Assembly (NCBI RefSeq): GCF_001647715.1
Contig: NZ_CP015600.1
Location: forward strand, 2,852,001 to 2,916,000
Direction: 5' to 3'
From: Pseudomonas antarctica
GTDB lineage: Bacteria > Pseudomonadota > Gammaproteobacteria > Pseudomonadales > Pseudomonadaceae
Length of the DNA: 64,000 nt
The position numbers were made by a program, and so were the translations under genes. Shown here piece after piece: positions 1 to 7,744 of the stretch (its first letter is position 1; every line of letters starts with the position of its first letter). The notes under the pieces are model-generated. The model did not search any database and was not told the origin of the DNA. It worked only from the letters and a program-made list of their open reading frames with translations.

Positions 1-1105
1 GTTGGCCCGTCAGCTGTTTGAAACCTTCCCGTGTCCGATCTTGTTAGTTGAATTTCGCAAGAACAACGGCTGGCATATCGAGGGCGTGAAATCCGGCGTA
101 TTGCACAAGTTACGCGACGACCAGGAAGACCAGTTCGCCCACGCCCTCGACAACTTCAGCCGCAAGATCTGGCGCCAACCGCGCTCACGTCGATTGGCCC
201 GCTATGACCTGGCCATCCTCCATGATCCCCAGGAGCAATTGCCGCCGTCGAATGCCAAGGCGCTGGAGAACTTCGTGCGCGTCGGCAAGGGCCTGGGCAT
301 TGATGTGGAACTGATCGAGCGCAAGGATTACTCGCGCCTCGCCGAGTACGACGCCTTGCTGATCCGTGAGACCACCAGCGTCGACAACCACACCTACCGT
401 TTTGCCAAGAAAGCCGAAAGCGAAGGCCTGGTGGTGATGGATGACCCGGCGTCGATCCTGCGCTGTACCAACAAGGTCTACCTCACCGACCTGCTCAACA
501 GTCACCAACTGGGTATGCCCGCCACCGAGATTCTCTACAAGGAGCGACCGGAAGATTTCGAGCGGGTCGGCGAACGCCTCGGCTTCCCGCTGGTGTTGAA
601 GATCCCCGACGGTTGTTTCTCCCGGGGCGTGATCAAGGTTGAAAGCCAGGAAGCCTTGCTCAAGGCCACCGCCGAGTTGTTTGAACACTCGGTGCTGTTA
701 CTGGCCCAGGAGTTTTTCTACACCGAGTACGACTGGCGCATCGGCGTACTCAACCGCAAGCCGATCTTTGCCTGCCAGTACTTCATGTCCAAGGGCCATT
801 GGCAGATCTACAACCACAAGGCCATCGGCCAGGACATCAACGGCGAATGCCGCACCCTGGCGGTCCACGAAGCGCCCAAGGCGGTGGTGGAACTGGCGGT
901 CAAGACCGCCAACCTGATCGGCGACGGCCTGTACGGCGTCGACCTCAAGCAATCCGGCGACAAGGTGGTGGTGATCGAGGTCAACGACAACCCCAATATG
1001 GATGCCGGTATCGAAGATGCCTATTTGCAAGACGACCTGTATGCGCTGGTGCTGGAGGAGTTTGTACGGCGCCTGGAATTGAAACGCCAAGGCCAGGTCT
1101 GGTGA
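1..1105 (+). CDS. RimK-family ATP-grasp protein (5' end outside window)
   Basis: The last ~367 residues of a larger protein; the true start lies left of the window. The visible part is an ATP-grasp ligase domain of the RimK type: a lysine-containing nucleotide-binding strand (LVLKIPDG), a glycine-rich stretch (CFSRGVIKVES) and the Mg-binding C-terminal motif VIEVNDNPNMDAGIED. In this family the upstream part carries an N-terminal RimK-like domain, and full-length proteins have roughly 500 residues. Such enzymes ligate amino acids or peptides with ATP, but the substrate here cannot be told. The stop lies 6 nt before the CorA-like gene, suggesting co-transcription. The family call is firm; the function is open. 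Confidence 0.85.
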   Translation, partial: LARQLFETFPCPILLVEFRKNNGWHIEGVKSGVLHKLRDDQEDQFAHALDNFSRKIWRQPRSRRLARYDLAILHDPQEQLPPSNAKALENFVRVGKGLGIDVELIERKDYSRLAEYDALLIRETTSVDNHTYRFAKKAESEGLVVMDDPASILRCTNKVYLTDLLNSHQLGMPATEILYKERPEDFERVGERLGFPLVLKIPDGCFSRGVIKVESQEALLKATAELFEHSVLLLAQEFFYTEYDWRIGVLNRKPIFACQYFMSKGHWQIYNHKAIGQDINGECRTLAVHEAPKAVVELAVKTANLIGDGLYGVDLKQSGDKVVVIEVNDNPNMDAGIEDAYLQDDLYALVLEEFVRRLELKRQGQVW

Positions 1106-1111
1106 CGCGCC

Positions 1112-2050
1112 ATGATCCAGCGTTTTGAACTGACCGACGGAAAGCTGCGCAAAGGGGACAGGGACGACGCTCCGATCATGCTGTTCAATAACCCGGATGT
1201 TGCCGAACGCGAATGGCTGCGCGACCACCATAAACTCGACGAACACGCCCTGGCCTCGGCACTCGACCCGGACGAAGTCTCACGTATTGAATTTCACCCC
1301 GACTACCTGTTCCTGATCTGGAAACGCCCGGAGAAATACTCCGGTGGTGGCAACCTGATGTTTGAAGTGGCGTCCTGCGGCCTGTTGTTTTCGCCGGGTC
1401 GCCTGCTGGTGATTGCTACCGATGAAACCCCGCTGTCCGGCCTCGGCGCTCGCCGGCCGCTGCACACGCCATTGGATGTGCTGCTCGATCTGTTGCTCAA
1501 CAACATCCATCACTACTTGGGCCACCTCAAGGTGATCAAGTTGGTTGCGCGGGAGTTGCAGCAACAGTTCAACGCGTCGATGAGCAACCATCACCTGATG
1601 CAAATGTTCAACCTCAGCGAGAGCCTGATCTATTACATCAACGCGCTGCACAGCAACGGCGCGGTGCTGTCGCGGTTGCGTAATCATGGGGAAAAGGAAC
1701 ATTTCAGCGCCGAGATCCTGGGGCTGATCGATGACCTGATCATTGAAAACCACCAGTGCTACAAGCAGGCGGAGATCTACTCCAATGTGTTTTCCGGGTT
1801 GATCGACGCGCGCGGCAACCTGATGAACAACAGCATGAACAACCTGCTGCGCAAGCTGACGTTGATCAACGTGGTGTTCCTGCCGCTTAACCTGATTGCC
1901 AGTGTGGGCGGCATGTCGGAGTTCAGCATGATGACGGCGGGTACACCGTGGTGGGTGTCGTACCCGCTGTTGATGGTGGCGATGGGCGTTGGGGCGGGGT
2001 TGATGGTGGTGGGGCTCAAGCGCATCGCGGGTGGCGCAAATGTGGTGTGA
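1112..2050 (+). CDS. CorA-family (ZntB-like) divalent cation transporter
   Basis: A 312-residue inner-membrane transporter of the CorA/ZntB (2-TM-GxN) family. It has a large soluble N-terminal domain (about 1-245), a long helical stalk, and two C-terminal membrane segments at roughly 249-267 and 281-301. The loop after the first segment normally reads GMN in CorA or GxN in ZntB. Here it reads GMSEF (about 267-271), so the selectivity motif is changed and the ion (Mg, Zn or other) cannot be assigned. The ATG follows the ATP-grasp stop by 6 nt. A single REP-like sequence lies just after the stop. Confidence 0.85.
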   Translation: MIQRFELTDGKLRKGDRDDAPIMLFNNPDVAEREWLRDHHKLDEHALASALDPDEVSRIEFHPDYLFLIWKRPEKYSGGGNLMFEVASCGLLFSPGRLLVIATDETPLSGLGARRPLHTPLDVLLDLLLNNIHHYLGHLKVIKLVARELQQQFNASMSNHHLMQMFNLSESLIYYINALHSNGAVLSRLRNHGEKEHFSAEILGLIDDLIIENHQCYKQAEIYSNVFSGLIDARGNLMNNSMNNLLRKLTLINVVFLPLNLIASVGGMSEFSMMTAGTPWWVSYPLLMVAMGVGAGLMVVGLKRIAGGANVV

Positions 2051-2061
2051 GCACTGAACAC

Positions 2062-2091
2062 CTGTGGGCGCTGGCTTGCCTGCGATGGCCA
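2062..2091 (+). repeat. single REP element, class B (GCTGGCTTGCCTGCGATGG type)
   Basis: A lone copy of the second REP class in this window, 12 nt after the stop of the transporter gene. The same core recurs near 6563, 17475, 17536, 47850 and 47893. No partner in inverted orientation is close by, so it is a solo REP rather than a REPIN. Confidence 0.6.
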
Positions 2092-2184
2092 TAGGTGTCT
2101 ACGCAACTCTTTGTGTTGCTTTAAGCCTGTGAGGGGTTAGGGAGATTGAGTACATGTCCGTTGCTGCGGTAACGGCGGCTTAGG

Positions 2185-2963
2185 GTTCCGCCCTTACGGC
2201 GGGTCACTTTTTTACAAAGCGCCTAAAAAAGTAACCAAAAAACGCTTTGCCCCACCACTCGGTGCCTCGCCCAGGCTCGGCATGCCCTCACTCCGGCTTG
2301 AATCCGTGGGCCGCCGCCATGGGCCATCCTTGGCCCATCGCGGCTAACCCGGCGTCCTGCCGGGTTACCCACGGATTCAAGCCTGCGTTCGGCCAGCGTG
2401 GTTAACGGGGCCTGTCAGATCAAGATCAACAGCAGATCAAAAGCAGAGCACGGCGGCCTGGTAGCCGACCTGAGTGGTTGAAGCAAAAGCAGATCAATAG
2501 CTGGGCAGAGCGACACTACTGCTACCTGATGTAATGAGATCCACTGTGGGAGCGGGATTGCTCGCGAAAGCGGTGTGTCAGTCAACTTATTTGTAACTGA
2601 CACACCGCTTTCGCGAGCAAGTCGAATCGTCGCACCGCCGCTCCCACAGTTGATTGAGTTCAGTTTCCAAGATCAGGTCGGCTGTCAGGCCGCCTCGGTT
2701 TTGCTTTTGATCTAACCACTCAGGTCGGCTACTAGGCCGCCGTGCTTTGCTTTTGATTTTGATCTGCTGTTGATTTTGATATTAGGCGCCCCGTTAACCA
2801 CGCTGGCCGAACGCAGGCTTTGGAGCGTGGGTAACCCGGCAGGACGCCGGGTTAGCCGCGATGGGCCAAGGATGGCCCATGGCGGCGGCCCACGGTCCAA
2901 AGCCTGCGTGAGGGCACACCGAGCCTAGGCGAGGTGCCGAGTGGTGGGGCAAGAGCCCTTTGG
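2185..2963. repeat. large palindromic repeat unit, copy 1
   Basis: No gene is seen here. The stretch is an imperfect inverted repeat. Its left arm contains GCCCCACCACTCGGTGCCTC near 2259, then a GC-rich block with ATGGGCCATCCTTGGCCCAT near 2319 and AACCCGGCGTCCTGCCGGGTT near 2346. The right arm carries the reverse complements near 2830-2950. At the centre sits a REPIN (2545-2648). The outer left tip (2185-2207, GTTCCGCCCTTACGGCGGG) has its inverted partner only at the far end of copy 2 (6401-6423), because the IS3 element interrupts the right end of this copy. Confidence 0.75.
2545..2648. repeat. REPIN (class A), degenerate right arm
   Basis: Two inverted REP sequences with the core GGGAGCGGGNTTGCTCGCGA around a short spacer. 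The right arm carries an extra ~15 nt (TCGAATCGTCGCACC) between its two halves that is absent from copy 2 at 5976-6064, so this copy is partly broken. Confidence 0.7.
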
Positions 2964-3002
2964 TGGACTTGCTCCCTCAAAACGTACGCCATAAAGCGAG
3001 CG

Positions 3003-3275
3003 TTATGCAGTCTGCTTCAGTTGCTTTGCGTAGTCATTAGGTGAGCTGTATCCCAGCGCCGAGTGCAGCCGTGTCGGGTTGTAAAAACCATGGATGTAGC
3101 TCGCGATAGATGCGTGAGCCTGTGCTTTGCTGGGATACACACCGGTGGCTTCCTCCTTTTTAAGTGTGGCAAAAAAGCTCTCTGCTACGGCGTTATCCCA
3201 GCAGTTACCCTTGCGACTCATGCTTTGTACGAAGCCTCTTTCCATGATCATGCTGCGAAAACCGCTGCCTGTGTA
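3003..3275 (-). pseudogene. IS3-family transposase orfB, 3' fragment
   Basis: The C-terminal part of the IS3 DDE transposase, cut off from its 5' part by the IS30 insertion. It holds the region after the second Asp, ending with the typical MSRKGNCWDNAVAESFFATL (catalytic Glu) and the YNPTRLHSALGYSSP tail. The reading frame continues rightwards into the IS30 terminal repeat, which supplies a spurious N-terminus. Joined to the 4730-5347 piece across the duplication, the sequence reads SDRG-RQYTG, as expected for this family. Confidence 0.88.
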
Positions 3276-3278
3276 CTG
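3276..3278. repeat. 3-bp target site duplication (CTG), left of IS30
   Basis: CTG here matches CTG at 4727-4729. Removing the element and one CTG restores an uninterrupted IS3 orfB frame. Confidence 0.85.
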
Positions 3279-4726
3279 GGCGGATTCAACCGGTCGTCGC
3301 AACACTGGATTGTTGTACAGACTTTAAATACTCATTCAGTGCTTCGGCAGGTGTTTTCCAGCCTAGTGTTTTTCGAGGTCTAGTATTGAGTACGTGAGCT
3401 ACCGCCTGTATTTCTTGGGCACTCCAACGAGAGAGGTCAGTCCCTTTCGGGAAGTATTGCCGTAGAAGGCCGTTCGTATTTTCGTTTGTGCCGCGCTGCC
3501 ATGGACTATGTGGATCAGCAAAGAAAACCTTTACTCCGGACTCGATGGTAAACCGAGCGTGATCCGACAACTCCTTTCCACGATCCCAGGTCAAGGATCG
3601 CCACAGCTCGATGGGAAGATCAGTCACCGTCTTCTTCAATGCGTTGGCCATACTAACAGCCCCATAGCCAGCCAGCGCCGGGCCGTTCTTCGTGCGGGGG
3701 ATTAGCCCATAACCTTTCTCGCGAGGCAGATGGACGAGCATGGTAAATCGAGTTGAGCGCTCGACCAGAGTTCCAATCGCAGAACGGTTCAGACCGATGA
3801 TCAGGTCGCCCTCCCAATGCCCGGGTACAGCCCGATCTTCTACCTCAGCAGGACGACTGGAGATCATCACGTCCTCGCTGACGTGTGCCCACACTTTGGC
3901 CTGCGATCGGGCTCTCGGTACGCGTAACGCTCGTCCTGAGCGCAGGCAACTCACCAGTTCGCGCTTGAGAGCTCCTCGACCCTGAATGTAGAGCGCCTGA
4001 TATATGGCTTCATGAGAGATGCGCATGGATTCATCATCCGGAAAATCGATCTGGAGCCGGTTGGCAATTTGTTCAGGCGACCAGCCATTGACCCATTTAC
4101 GGTCACTGCGATGCGGTTTATTTCGGCCTTTGAAGGGTGCTTGCCGAGGCCCAGAAATCTCACGACCATCGGCGTCTTGAACCTTGCCCTCAAGGCGGTC
4201 GCGTACGTACTGGTGCAGTCGCGGGTTAGTGACCAGTTTTGCTGGTTTCGGCCTCTTGGCCACCAGTTCTGCCTTCCATTGCGCTACTGACGCTCGATAT
4301 TCAAGCCGACCGCAACGGGTAGCAGCATTTCGTGTCAGCTCCCGTGAAATTGTCGATGGGCTTCGTCCAAGGCGACGAGCGATCTCACGAACGCCAACAC
4401 TTTGCGCTCGAAGCAGCCCAATCTCTTCTCTCTCTGCAAACGATAAGTATCGTCCTGATATGTGATTCGACATGAATAATGGCATCCCGCCTCGATGACG
4501 GAACCAGCGTGTACCTACCGCGGTTGATACGCCAACGGCATGTGCTGCCTTTTCGCTTGTGATGCCTGTTGCAATCTGCAGCCAAAATAGCCGTTCGATC
4601 TCATTACGAAGTGAGGGTGCACCTGGAGAACGCATCGCTCCCCGGCCCGTCAATTTTTGCATCCATCCTGCAGGTCGTCCCATAAACACCTCGATCAAGG
4701 TGTTGCGACGACCGGTTGAATCCGCC
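3279..4726 (-). mobile_element. IS30-family insertion sequence, intact
   Basis: A 1448-bp element bounded by 27-bp perfect terminal inverted repeats at 3279-3305 and 4700-4726 (outer end GGCGGATTCAACCGG). It is flanked by a 3-bp CTG duplication and carries a single intact transposase. Perfect ends, an intact gene and a clean duplication point to a recent insertion. The target is the orfB of the surrounding IS3 element. Confidence 0.92.
3286..4683 (-). CDS. IS30-family transposase
   Basis: A DDE transposase of about 465 residues, intact. Near residue 90 there is an IS30-type helix-turn-helix (AEREEIGLLRAQSVGVREIA, then RRLGRSPSTISREL). The catalytic core shows HWEGDLIIG (first Asp), LTWDRGKELSDH (second Asp) and SPWQRGTNENTNGLLRQYFP (Glu). 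ATG at 4683 is preferred because CGAGG lies 5 nt upstream; a TTG at 4698 just inside the terminal repeat is also in frame. The stop codon at 3286 lies inside the left terminal inverted repeat. Confidence 0.92.
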   Translation of the reverse strand: MGRPAGWMQKLTGRGAMRSPGAPSLRNEIERLFWLQIATGITSEKAAHAVGVSTAVGTRWFRHRGGMPLFMSNHISGRYLSFAEREEIGLLRAQSVGVREIARRLGRSPSTISRELTRNAATRCGRLEYRASVAQWKAELVAKRPKPAKLVTNPRLHQYVRDRLEGKVQDADGREISGPRQAPFKGRNKPHRSDRKWVNGWSPEQIANRLQIDFPDDESMRISHEAIYQALYIQGRGALKRELVSCLRSGRALRVPRARSQAKVWAHVSEDVMISSRPAEVEDRAVPGHWEGDLIIGLNRSAIGTLVERSTRFTMLVHLPREKGYGLIPRTKNGPALAGYGAVSMANALKKTVTDLPIELWRSLTWDRGKELSDHARFTIESGVKVFFADPHSPWQRGTNENTNGLLRQYFPKGTDLSRWSAQEIQAVAHVLNTRPRKTLGWKTPAEALNEYLKSVQQSSVATTG

Positions 4727-4729
4727 CTG
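4727..4729. repeat. 3-bp target site duplication (CTG), right of IS30
   Basis: Matches 3276-3278; see the left copy. Confidence 0.85.
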
Positions 4730-5347
4730 CCGGCCTCGATCGGAGTGAAAAATCACACCTTGATCAACCGGCGTTTTCGTCCAGGCATTCAGGAATGCCT
4801 GCTGTACCAAACCCTCAGGCATACGCTCCGATAGGCTATAACCGAGTACCTGACGCGTCTGGATGCTGAGCACCACAGCCAAGTACAACCACCCCTGACG
4901 CGTCGAAATATAGGTGATATCTCCCACCCATGCGGGTGTTGGGCTTGTCACAGAAAAGCGTCTTTTCAATACGTTGTCAGAAATTGGTTGGATATACCGG
5001 TTATCCGTCGAGTGTTTGAACCGAGCCTTGATCTTCCCTCGCAACATTTCTTCTCGCATCAGCCGGGCTACTCGCTTGTGACCAATCGCATATGACCGGC
5101 TATGAAGCGCCTTAACCATGCGTGGACGCCCATAAGTGCCGCGACTGGCATGATGAATCGCACGAATTTCCAGGCGAATCACCGCATCTGGATCAGGGCG
5201 CTCCTGGCGCTTCAAATAGCCGTGAAAGCCCGACACCGAGACCTCCATCACTCGACATAACAGCCTGACCGGAAAGTGAGTCCGTTCACGGGCGACAAAG
5301 GCGTATCTCAGTTGGACTCTCTGGCAAAGAACGCCGTCGCTTTTTTT
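4730..5347 (-). pseudogene. IS3-family transposase orfB, 5' part, broken by IS30
   Basis: The N-terminal and central parts of the IS3 transposase. Reading from the A7 slippery site of orfA in the -1 frame gives a continuous frame through RYAFVARERTHFPVRLLCRV into MEVSVSGFHGYLKRQ. The HTH_21-like segment and first catalytic Asp (WVGDITYI) follow, then the second Asp at HSDRG, where the IS30 element cuts in. The independent ATG at 5251 is probably not the main start: members of this family make an OrfAB fusion by frameshift. The gene cannot give an active transposase as it stands. Confidence 0.85.
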
Positions 5348-5613
5348 AGGATTTCTCGCTCCATTTTGAGCGTGGCATTTTCAGCTCGAAGCCGGGCCAG
5401 TTCGCTTTCCAAGTCAGAGACCGGGTGCCGAGCGGGAGAACTGAGAGGACGCCCGTTGCGTGCGGCGTCCAGCCAATTCCCTAGGGTTTTGACCGAGATA
5501 TCCAACTGTCGCGCAGCTTCTCCTCGACCAATGCTTTCAGCAAGTGTCACTGCTTGGGCTTTGAAGTCGTCGGTGTAACTGCGGCGGGTTTGCTGTGACA
5601 TAGGTGCCTCCAA
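5308..5613 (-). CDS. IS3-family OrfA (helix-turn-helix protein)
   Basis: A 101-residue OrfA with an N-terminal HTH (SYTDDFKAQAVTLAESIG, then RGEAARQLDISVKTLGNWL) and a C-terminal leucine zipper (LESELARLRAENATLKMERE). It ends over a run of seven A residues on the coding strand (+ strand 5341-5347, T7), a -1 slippery sequence that would join it to orfB. The frame is intact, but its partner orfB is disrupted. Confidence 0.88.
   Translation of the reverse strand: MEAPMSQQTRRSYTDDFKAQAVTLAESIGRGEAARQLDISVKTLGNWLDAARNGRPLSSPARHPVSDLESELARLRAENATLKMEREILKKATAFFARESN
5341..5347 (-). promoter_or_regulatory. A7 slippery site for -1 frameshift orfA/orfB
   Basis: Seven A residues on the coding strand inside the OrfA codons CTA AAA AAA GCG. 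A -1 shift here gives KSDGVLCQRVQLRYAFVARE and runs on into orfB. Confidence 0.7.
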
Positions 5614-5665
5614 GGTTGCGATTAAAATATCGCTTCTTGGCGTCCGCTGCGAGGGAGCAAGTCCA

Positions 5666-6423
5666 CCAAAAGGGCTCTTGCCCCACCACTCGGCACCTCG
5701 CTTAGGCTCGGTGTGCCCTCACGCAGGCTTTGGACCGTGGGCCGCCGCCATGGGCCATCCTTGGCCCATCGCGGCTAACCCGGCGTCCTGCCGGGTTACC
5801 CACGGATTCAAGCCTGCGTTCGGCCAGCGTGGTTAACGGGGCCTGTCAGATCAAGATCAACAGCAGATCAAAAGCAGAGCACGGCGGCCTGGTAGCCGAC
5901 CTGAGTGGTTGAAGCAAAAGCAGATCAATAGCTGGGCAGAGCGACACTACTGCTACCTGATGTAATGAGATCCACTGTGGGAGCGGGCTTGCTCGCGAAA
6001 GCGGTGTGTCAGTCAACTTATTTGTAACTGACACACCGCTTTCGCGAGCAAGCCCGCTCCCACAGTTGATTGAGTTCAGTTTCCAAGATCAGGTCGGCTG
6101 TCAGGCCGCCTCGGTTTTGCTTTTGATCTAACCACTCAGGTCGGCTACCAGGCCGCCGTGCTTTGCTTTTGATTTTGATCTGCTGTTGATTTTGATCTTA
6201 GGCGCCCCGTTAACCACGCTGGCCGAACGCAGGCTTTGGAGCGTGGGTAACCCGGCAGGACGCCGGGTTAGCCGCGATGGGCCAAGGATGGCCCATGGCG
6301 GCGGCCCACGGTCCAAAGCCTGCGTGAGGGCACACCGAGCCTAGGCGAGGTGCCGAGTGGTGGGGCAAGAGCCCTTTGGTTACTTTGGGGCTTTTCCAAA
6401 GTGACCCGCCGTAAGGGCGGAAC
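5666..6423. repeat. large palindromic repeat unit, copy 2
   Basis: No gene is seen here. It repeats copy 1 (2185-2963) in the same orientation, with nearly identical arms and centre, and differs mainly at its two ends. The left end starts at the IS3 border (CCAAAAGGGCTCTTGCCCC) and the right end is complete (GTGACCCGCCGTAAGGGCGG to 6423). Like copy 1 it is a long inverted repeat with a REPIN at its centre. Short open frames starting MDRGPPPWAILG recur in both copies and are judged to be by-products of the repeat. Confidence 0.75.
5976..6064. repeat. REPIN (class A), intact
   Basis: Two inverted class A REPs with a short spacer containing ACTGACACACC/GGTGTGTCAGT arms. It sits at the centre of palindromic unit copy 2. 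Confidence 0.8.
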
Positions 6424-6517
6424 CCATATCAGCCGTTACCCAAACAACGGATATGCACTCAGCGCCCCCCGACAACCACAGCACTCAACCCGTAAAAAAG
6501 ATAGGTAGATACCTAGG

Positions 6518-6589
6518 CTGCGATGGCATCACCGCAGAACGTCTGAAACACCGCGCCGCCTGTATCGCAGGCAAGCCAGCTCTCACACG
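6518..6589. repeat. degenerate class B REP pair
   Basis: CTGCGATGGCATC near 6518 and the inverted TATCGCAGGCAAGCCAGC near 6563 form a decayed class B REPIN between the repeat island and the end of map. The rest of 6424-6599 shows nothing recognisable. Confidence 0.5.
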
Positions 6590-6599
6590 TGTGTGCCGT

Positions 6600-7355
6600 T
6601 CAGACGGCTGGCTGCAGGGTCAGTATTTCGAATCCCGAGGCTGTCACCGCGACCGTGTGTTCCCACTGCGCTGAGAGACTGTTGTCCTTGGTCACCACTG
6701 TCCAGCCGTCTTTGAGGCTGCGCACTTTGGCGCTGCCCTGGTTGAGCATGGGCTCAATGGTAAAGACCATGCCTTCGCGCAGTTCGAGCCCGGTGCCAGG
6801 CCGACCGAAGTGCAGGATCTGCGGTTCTTCGTGCATTTCACGGCCGATACCATGGCCGCAATATTCACGCACGACGCTGTAGCCGTTGGCCTGCGCATGG
6901 CTCTGGATCGCATGGCCGATATCTCCCAGGCGCGCGCCGGGCCGAACCTGGCGAATGCCGGCCCACATCGCCTCGAAGGTCTTTTCCACCAGCCGCTGCG
7001 CTTTGGGCGCCACGTTGCCGATCATGTACATCTTGCTGGAGTCGGCGATAAAGCCGCCTTTTTCCAGGGTAATGTCGATGTTGATGATATCGCCGTCCTT
7101 GAGGATTTCCTTGGCGCTCGGCATGCCATGGCACACTACCTCATTGATCGAGGTGTTGATGCAAAACGGGTAGTCGTATTGCCCGAGGCTCGCCGGGCGG
7201 GCGTTCAAGTCATTGCGGATGAAGGCTTCGACAGCGCTGTCCAGCTCCAAAGTGGAGCGTCCGGCGGCGACAAACCCGTCGAGCATGGTGAACACCTGGG
7301 CCAGCAGGCGCCCGGATTCGCGCATGACGGCCAGTTGAGCGGCAGTCTTGATCAT
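6600..7355 (-). CDS. map: type I methionine aminopeptidase
   Basis: Removes the initiator Met from new proteins in the cytoplasm. The 251-residue length is normal for the bacterial type Ia enzyme. The metal ligands are all visible: D94 (NIDIT), D105 (FIADSSK), H168 (YCGHGIG), E201 (VFTIEP) and E232 (QWEHTV), plus the substrate-side H76. The ATG overlaps the stop of the upstream ParD-like gene (TGATG), so translation is probably coupled; longer starts would run through that gene. The main Pseudomonas map usually lies beside rpsB, so this may be a second copy (inferred from context). Confidence 0.92.
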   Translation of the reverse strand: MIKTAAQLAVMRESGRLLAQVFTMLDGFVAAGRSTLELDSAVEAFIRNDLNARPASLGQYDYPFCINTSINEVVCHGMPSAKEILKDGDIINIDITLEKGGFIADSSKMYMIGNVAPKAQRLVEKTFEAMWAGIRQVRPGARLGDIGHAIQSHAQANGYSVVREYCGHGIGREMHEEPQILHFGRPGTGLELREGMVFTIEPMLNQGSAKVRSLKDGWTVVTKDNSLSAQWEHTVAVTASGFEILTLQPAV

Positions 7356-7555
7356 CAGCCGCGCCCCCGGATCAGGTCGGGTTTGTCCAGCAACAGCTTG
7401 TTGATCAGCTCGTTGTAGGGCAGCTGCGGGTTGAGTTCGGCGAGCAGGCCAATCTTGATCCAGAACTCGGCCTGGGCGTTGATGGAGCGGTCCATGGCGG
7501 CGCTGGCCAGGCGCAGCTGTTCGTGCAGTTGGTCGGTGATCTTGACGATGCCCAT
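7355..7555 (-). CDS. ParD-like antitoxin-family protein
   Basis: A 66-residue protein starting MGIVKITDQLHEQLRLASAA. It has a short N-terminal beta strand followed by helices, as in ribbon-helix-helix ParD-like proteins. No toxin gene lies next to it; instead its stop codon overlaps the start of map, so the pair is a two-gene operon. A 24-bp near-perfect palindrome lies 24 nt upstream of the ATG (7579-7602), consistent with autoregulation by a ribbon-helix-helix protein. The DNA-binding role is inferred from family and context. Longer in-frame starts up to 7732 have no support. Confidence 0.75.
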   Translation of the reverse strand: MGIVKITDQLHEQLRLASAAMDRSINAQAEFWIKIGLLAELNPQLPYNELINKLLLDKPDLIRGRG

Positions 7556-7578
7556 GAGGTTCACTGTGCTGTGTGGAT

Positions 7579-7602
7579 ATACAAAGCGTATACGTTTCGT
7601 AT
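7579..7602. promoter_or_regulatory. 24-bp palindrome, probable operator of the parD-like/map operon
   Basis: The outer halves ATAC...GTAT enclose a central GTATAC; 20 of 24 positions agree with the reverse complement. It lies just upstream of the ParD-like start codon (7555), where an autorepressor would bind. Confidence 0.55.
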
Positions 7603-7642
7603 GTCCATCGTAAACCCCGACGCGCTGAAAGGTGGTTGAGCA

Positions 7643-7670
7643 TTGACTTGCCCGGTAATCGCCGGTTAAT
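7643..7670 (+). promoter_or_regulatory. candidate promoter of the threonine dehydratase leader
   Basis: TTGACT at 7643-7648, a 16-bp spacer, then GTTAAT at 7665-7670. Transcription would start near 7677, almost at the ATG of the putative leader peptide, which would explain why that peptide lacks a Shine-Dalgarno sequence. Inference from sequence only. Confidence 0.4.
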
Positions 7671-7678
7671 TTCGTTGC

Positions 7679-7744
7679 ATGACTTTTCAAGCCTTCCGCA
7701 GCCAGCCAAGCATTATTACCGCCATTCCTCATTTGGCGGGATAG
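7679..7744 (+). CDS. putative 21-residue leader peptide of the threonine dehydratase gene
   Basis: A short frame ATG...TAG encoding MTFQAFRSQPSIITAIPHLA plus G. It contains the run Ile-Ile-Thr-Ala-Ile, which are the product and substrate amino acids of the threonine dehydratase/isoleucine pathway. The frame ends 17 nt before an intrinsic terminator stem, and its own 3' half carries the two strands needed for alternative pairing (see the attenuator entry). There is no clear ribosome-binding site, so it may be translated from a nearly leaderless transcript or be a chance frame. The structural logic argues for the first. Confidence 0.5.
   Translation: MTFQAFRSQPSIITAIPHLAG

Larger units (their letters stand above)
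2964..5665 (-). mobile_element. IS3-family insertion sequence, interrupted by an IS30-family element
   Basis: Terminal inverted repeats start TGGACTTGCTCCCTC at 2964 and end with the complement at 5665, in the 5'-TG...CA-3' form usual for IS3. Imperfect matching continues for about 38 bp. Without the inner 1448-bp IS30 element and its 3-bp duplication the element is about 1251 bp, a normal IS3 size. It encodes orfA (5308-5613) and a split orfB. The flanks are not a direct target duplication but mirror images: AGCCCTTTGG on the left and CCAAAAGGGCT on the right. Confidence 0.88.

Noticed and set aside
2712..6316. Short frames starting MDRGPPPWAILG and MSVTNKLTDTPLS repeated in the palindromic units
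   Set aside because: They arise from the inverted repeats and REPINs, occur on both strands, and lack ribosome-binding sites.
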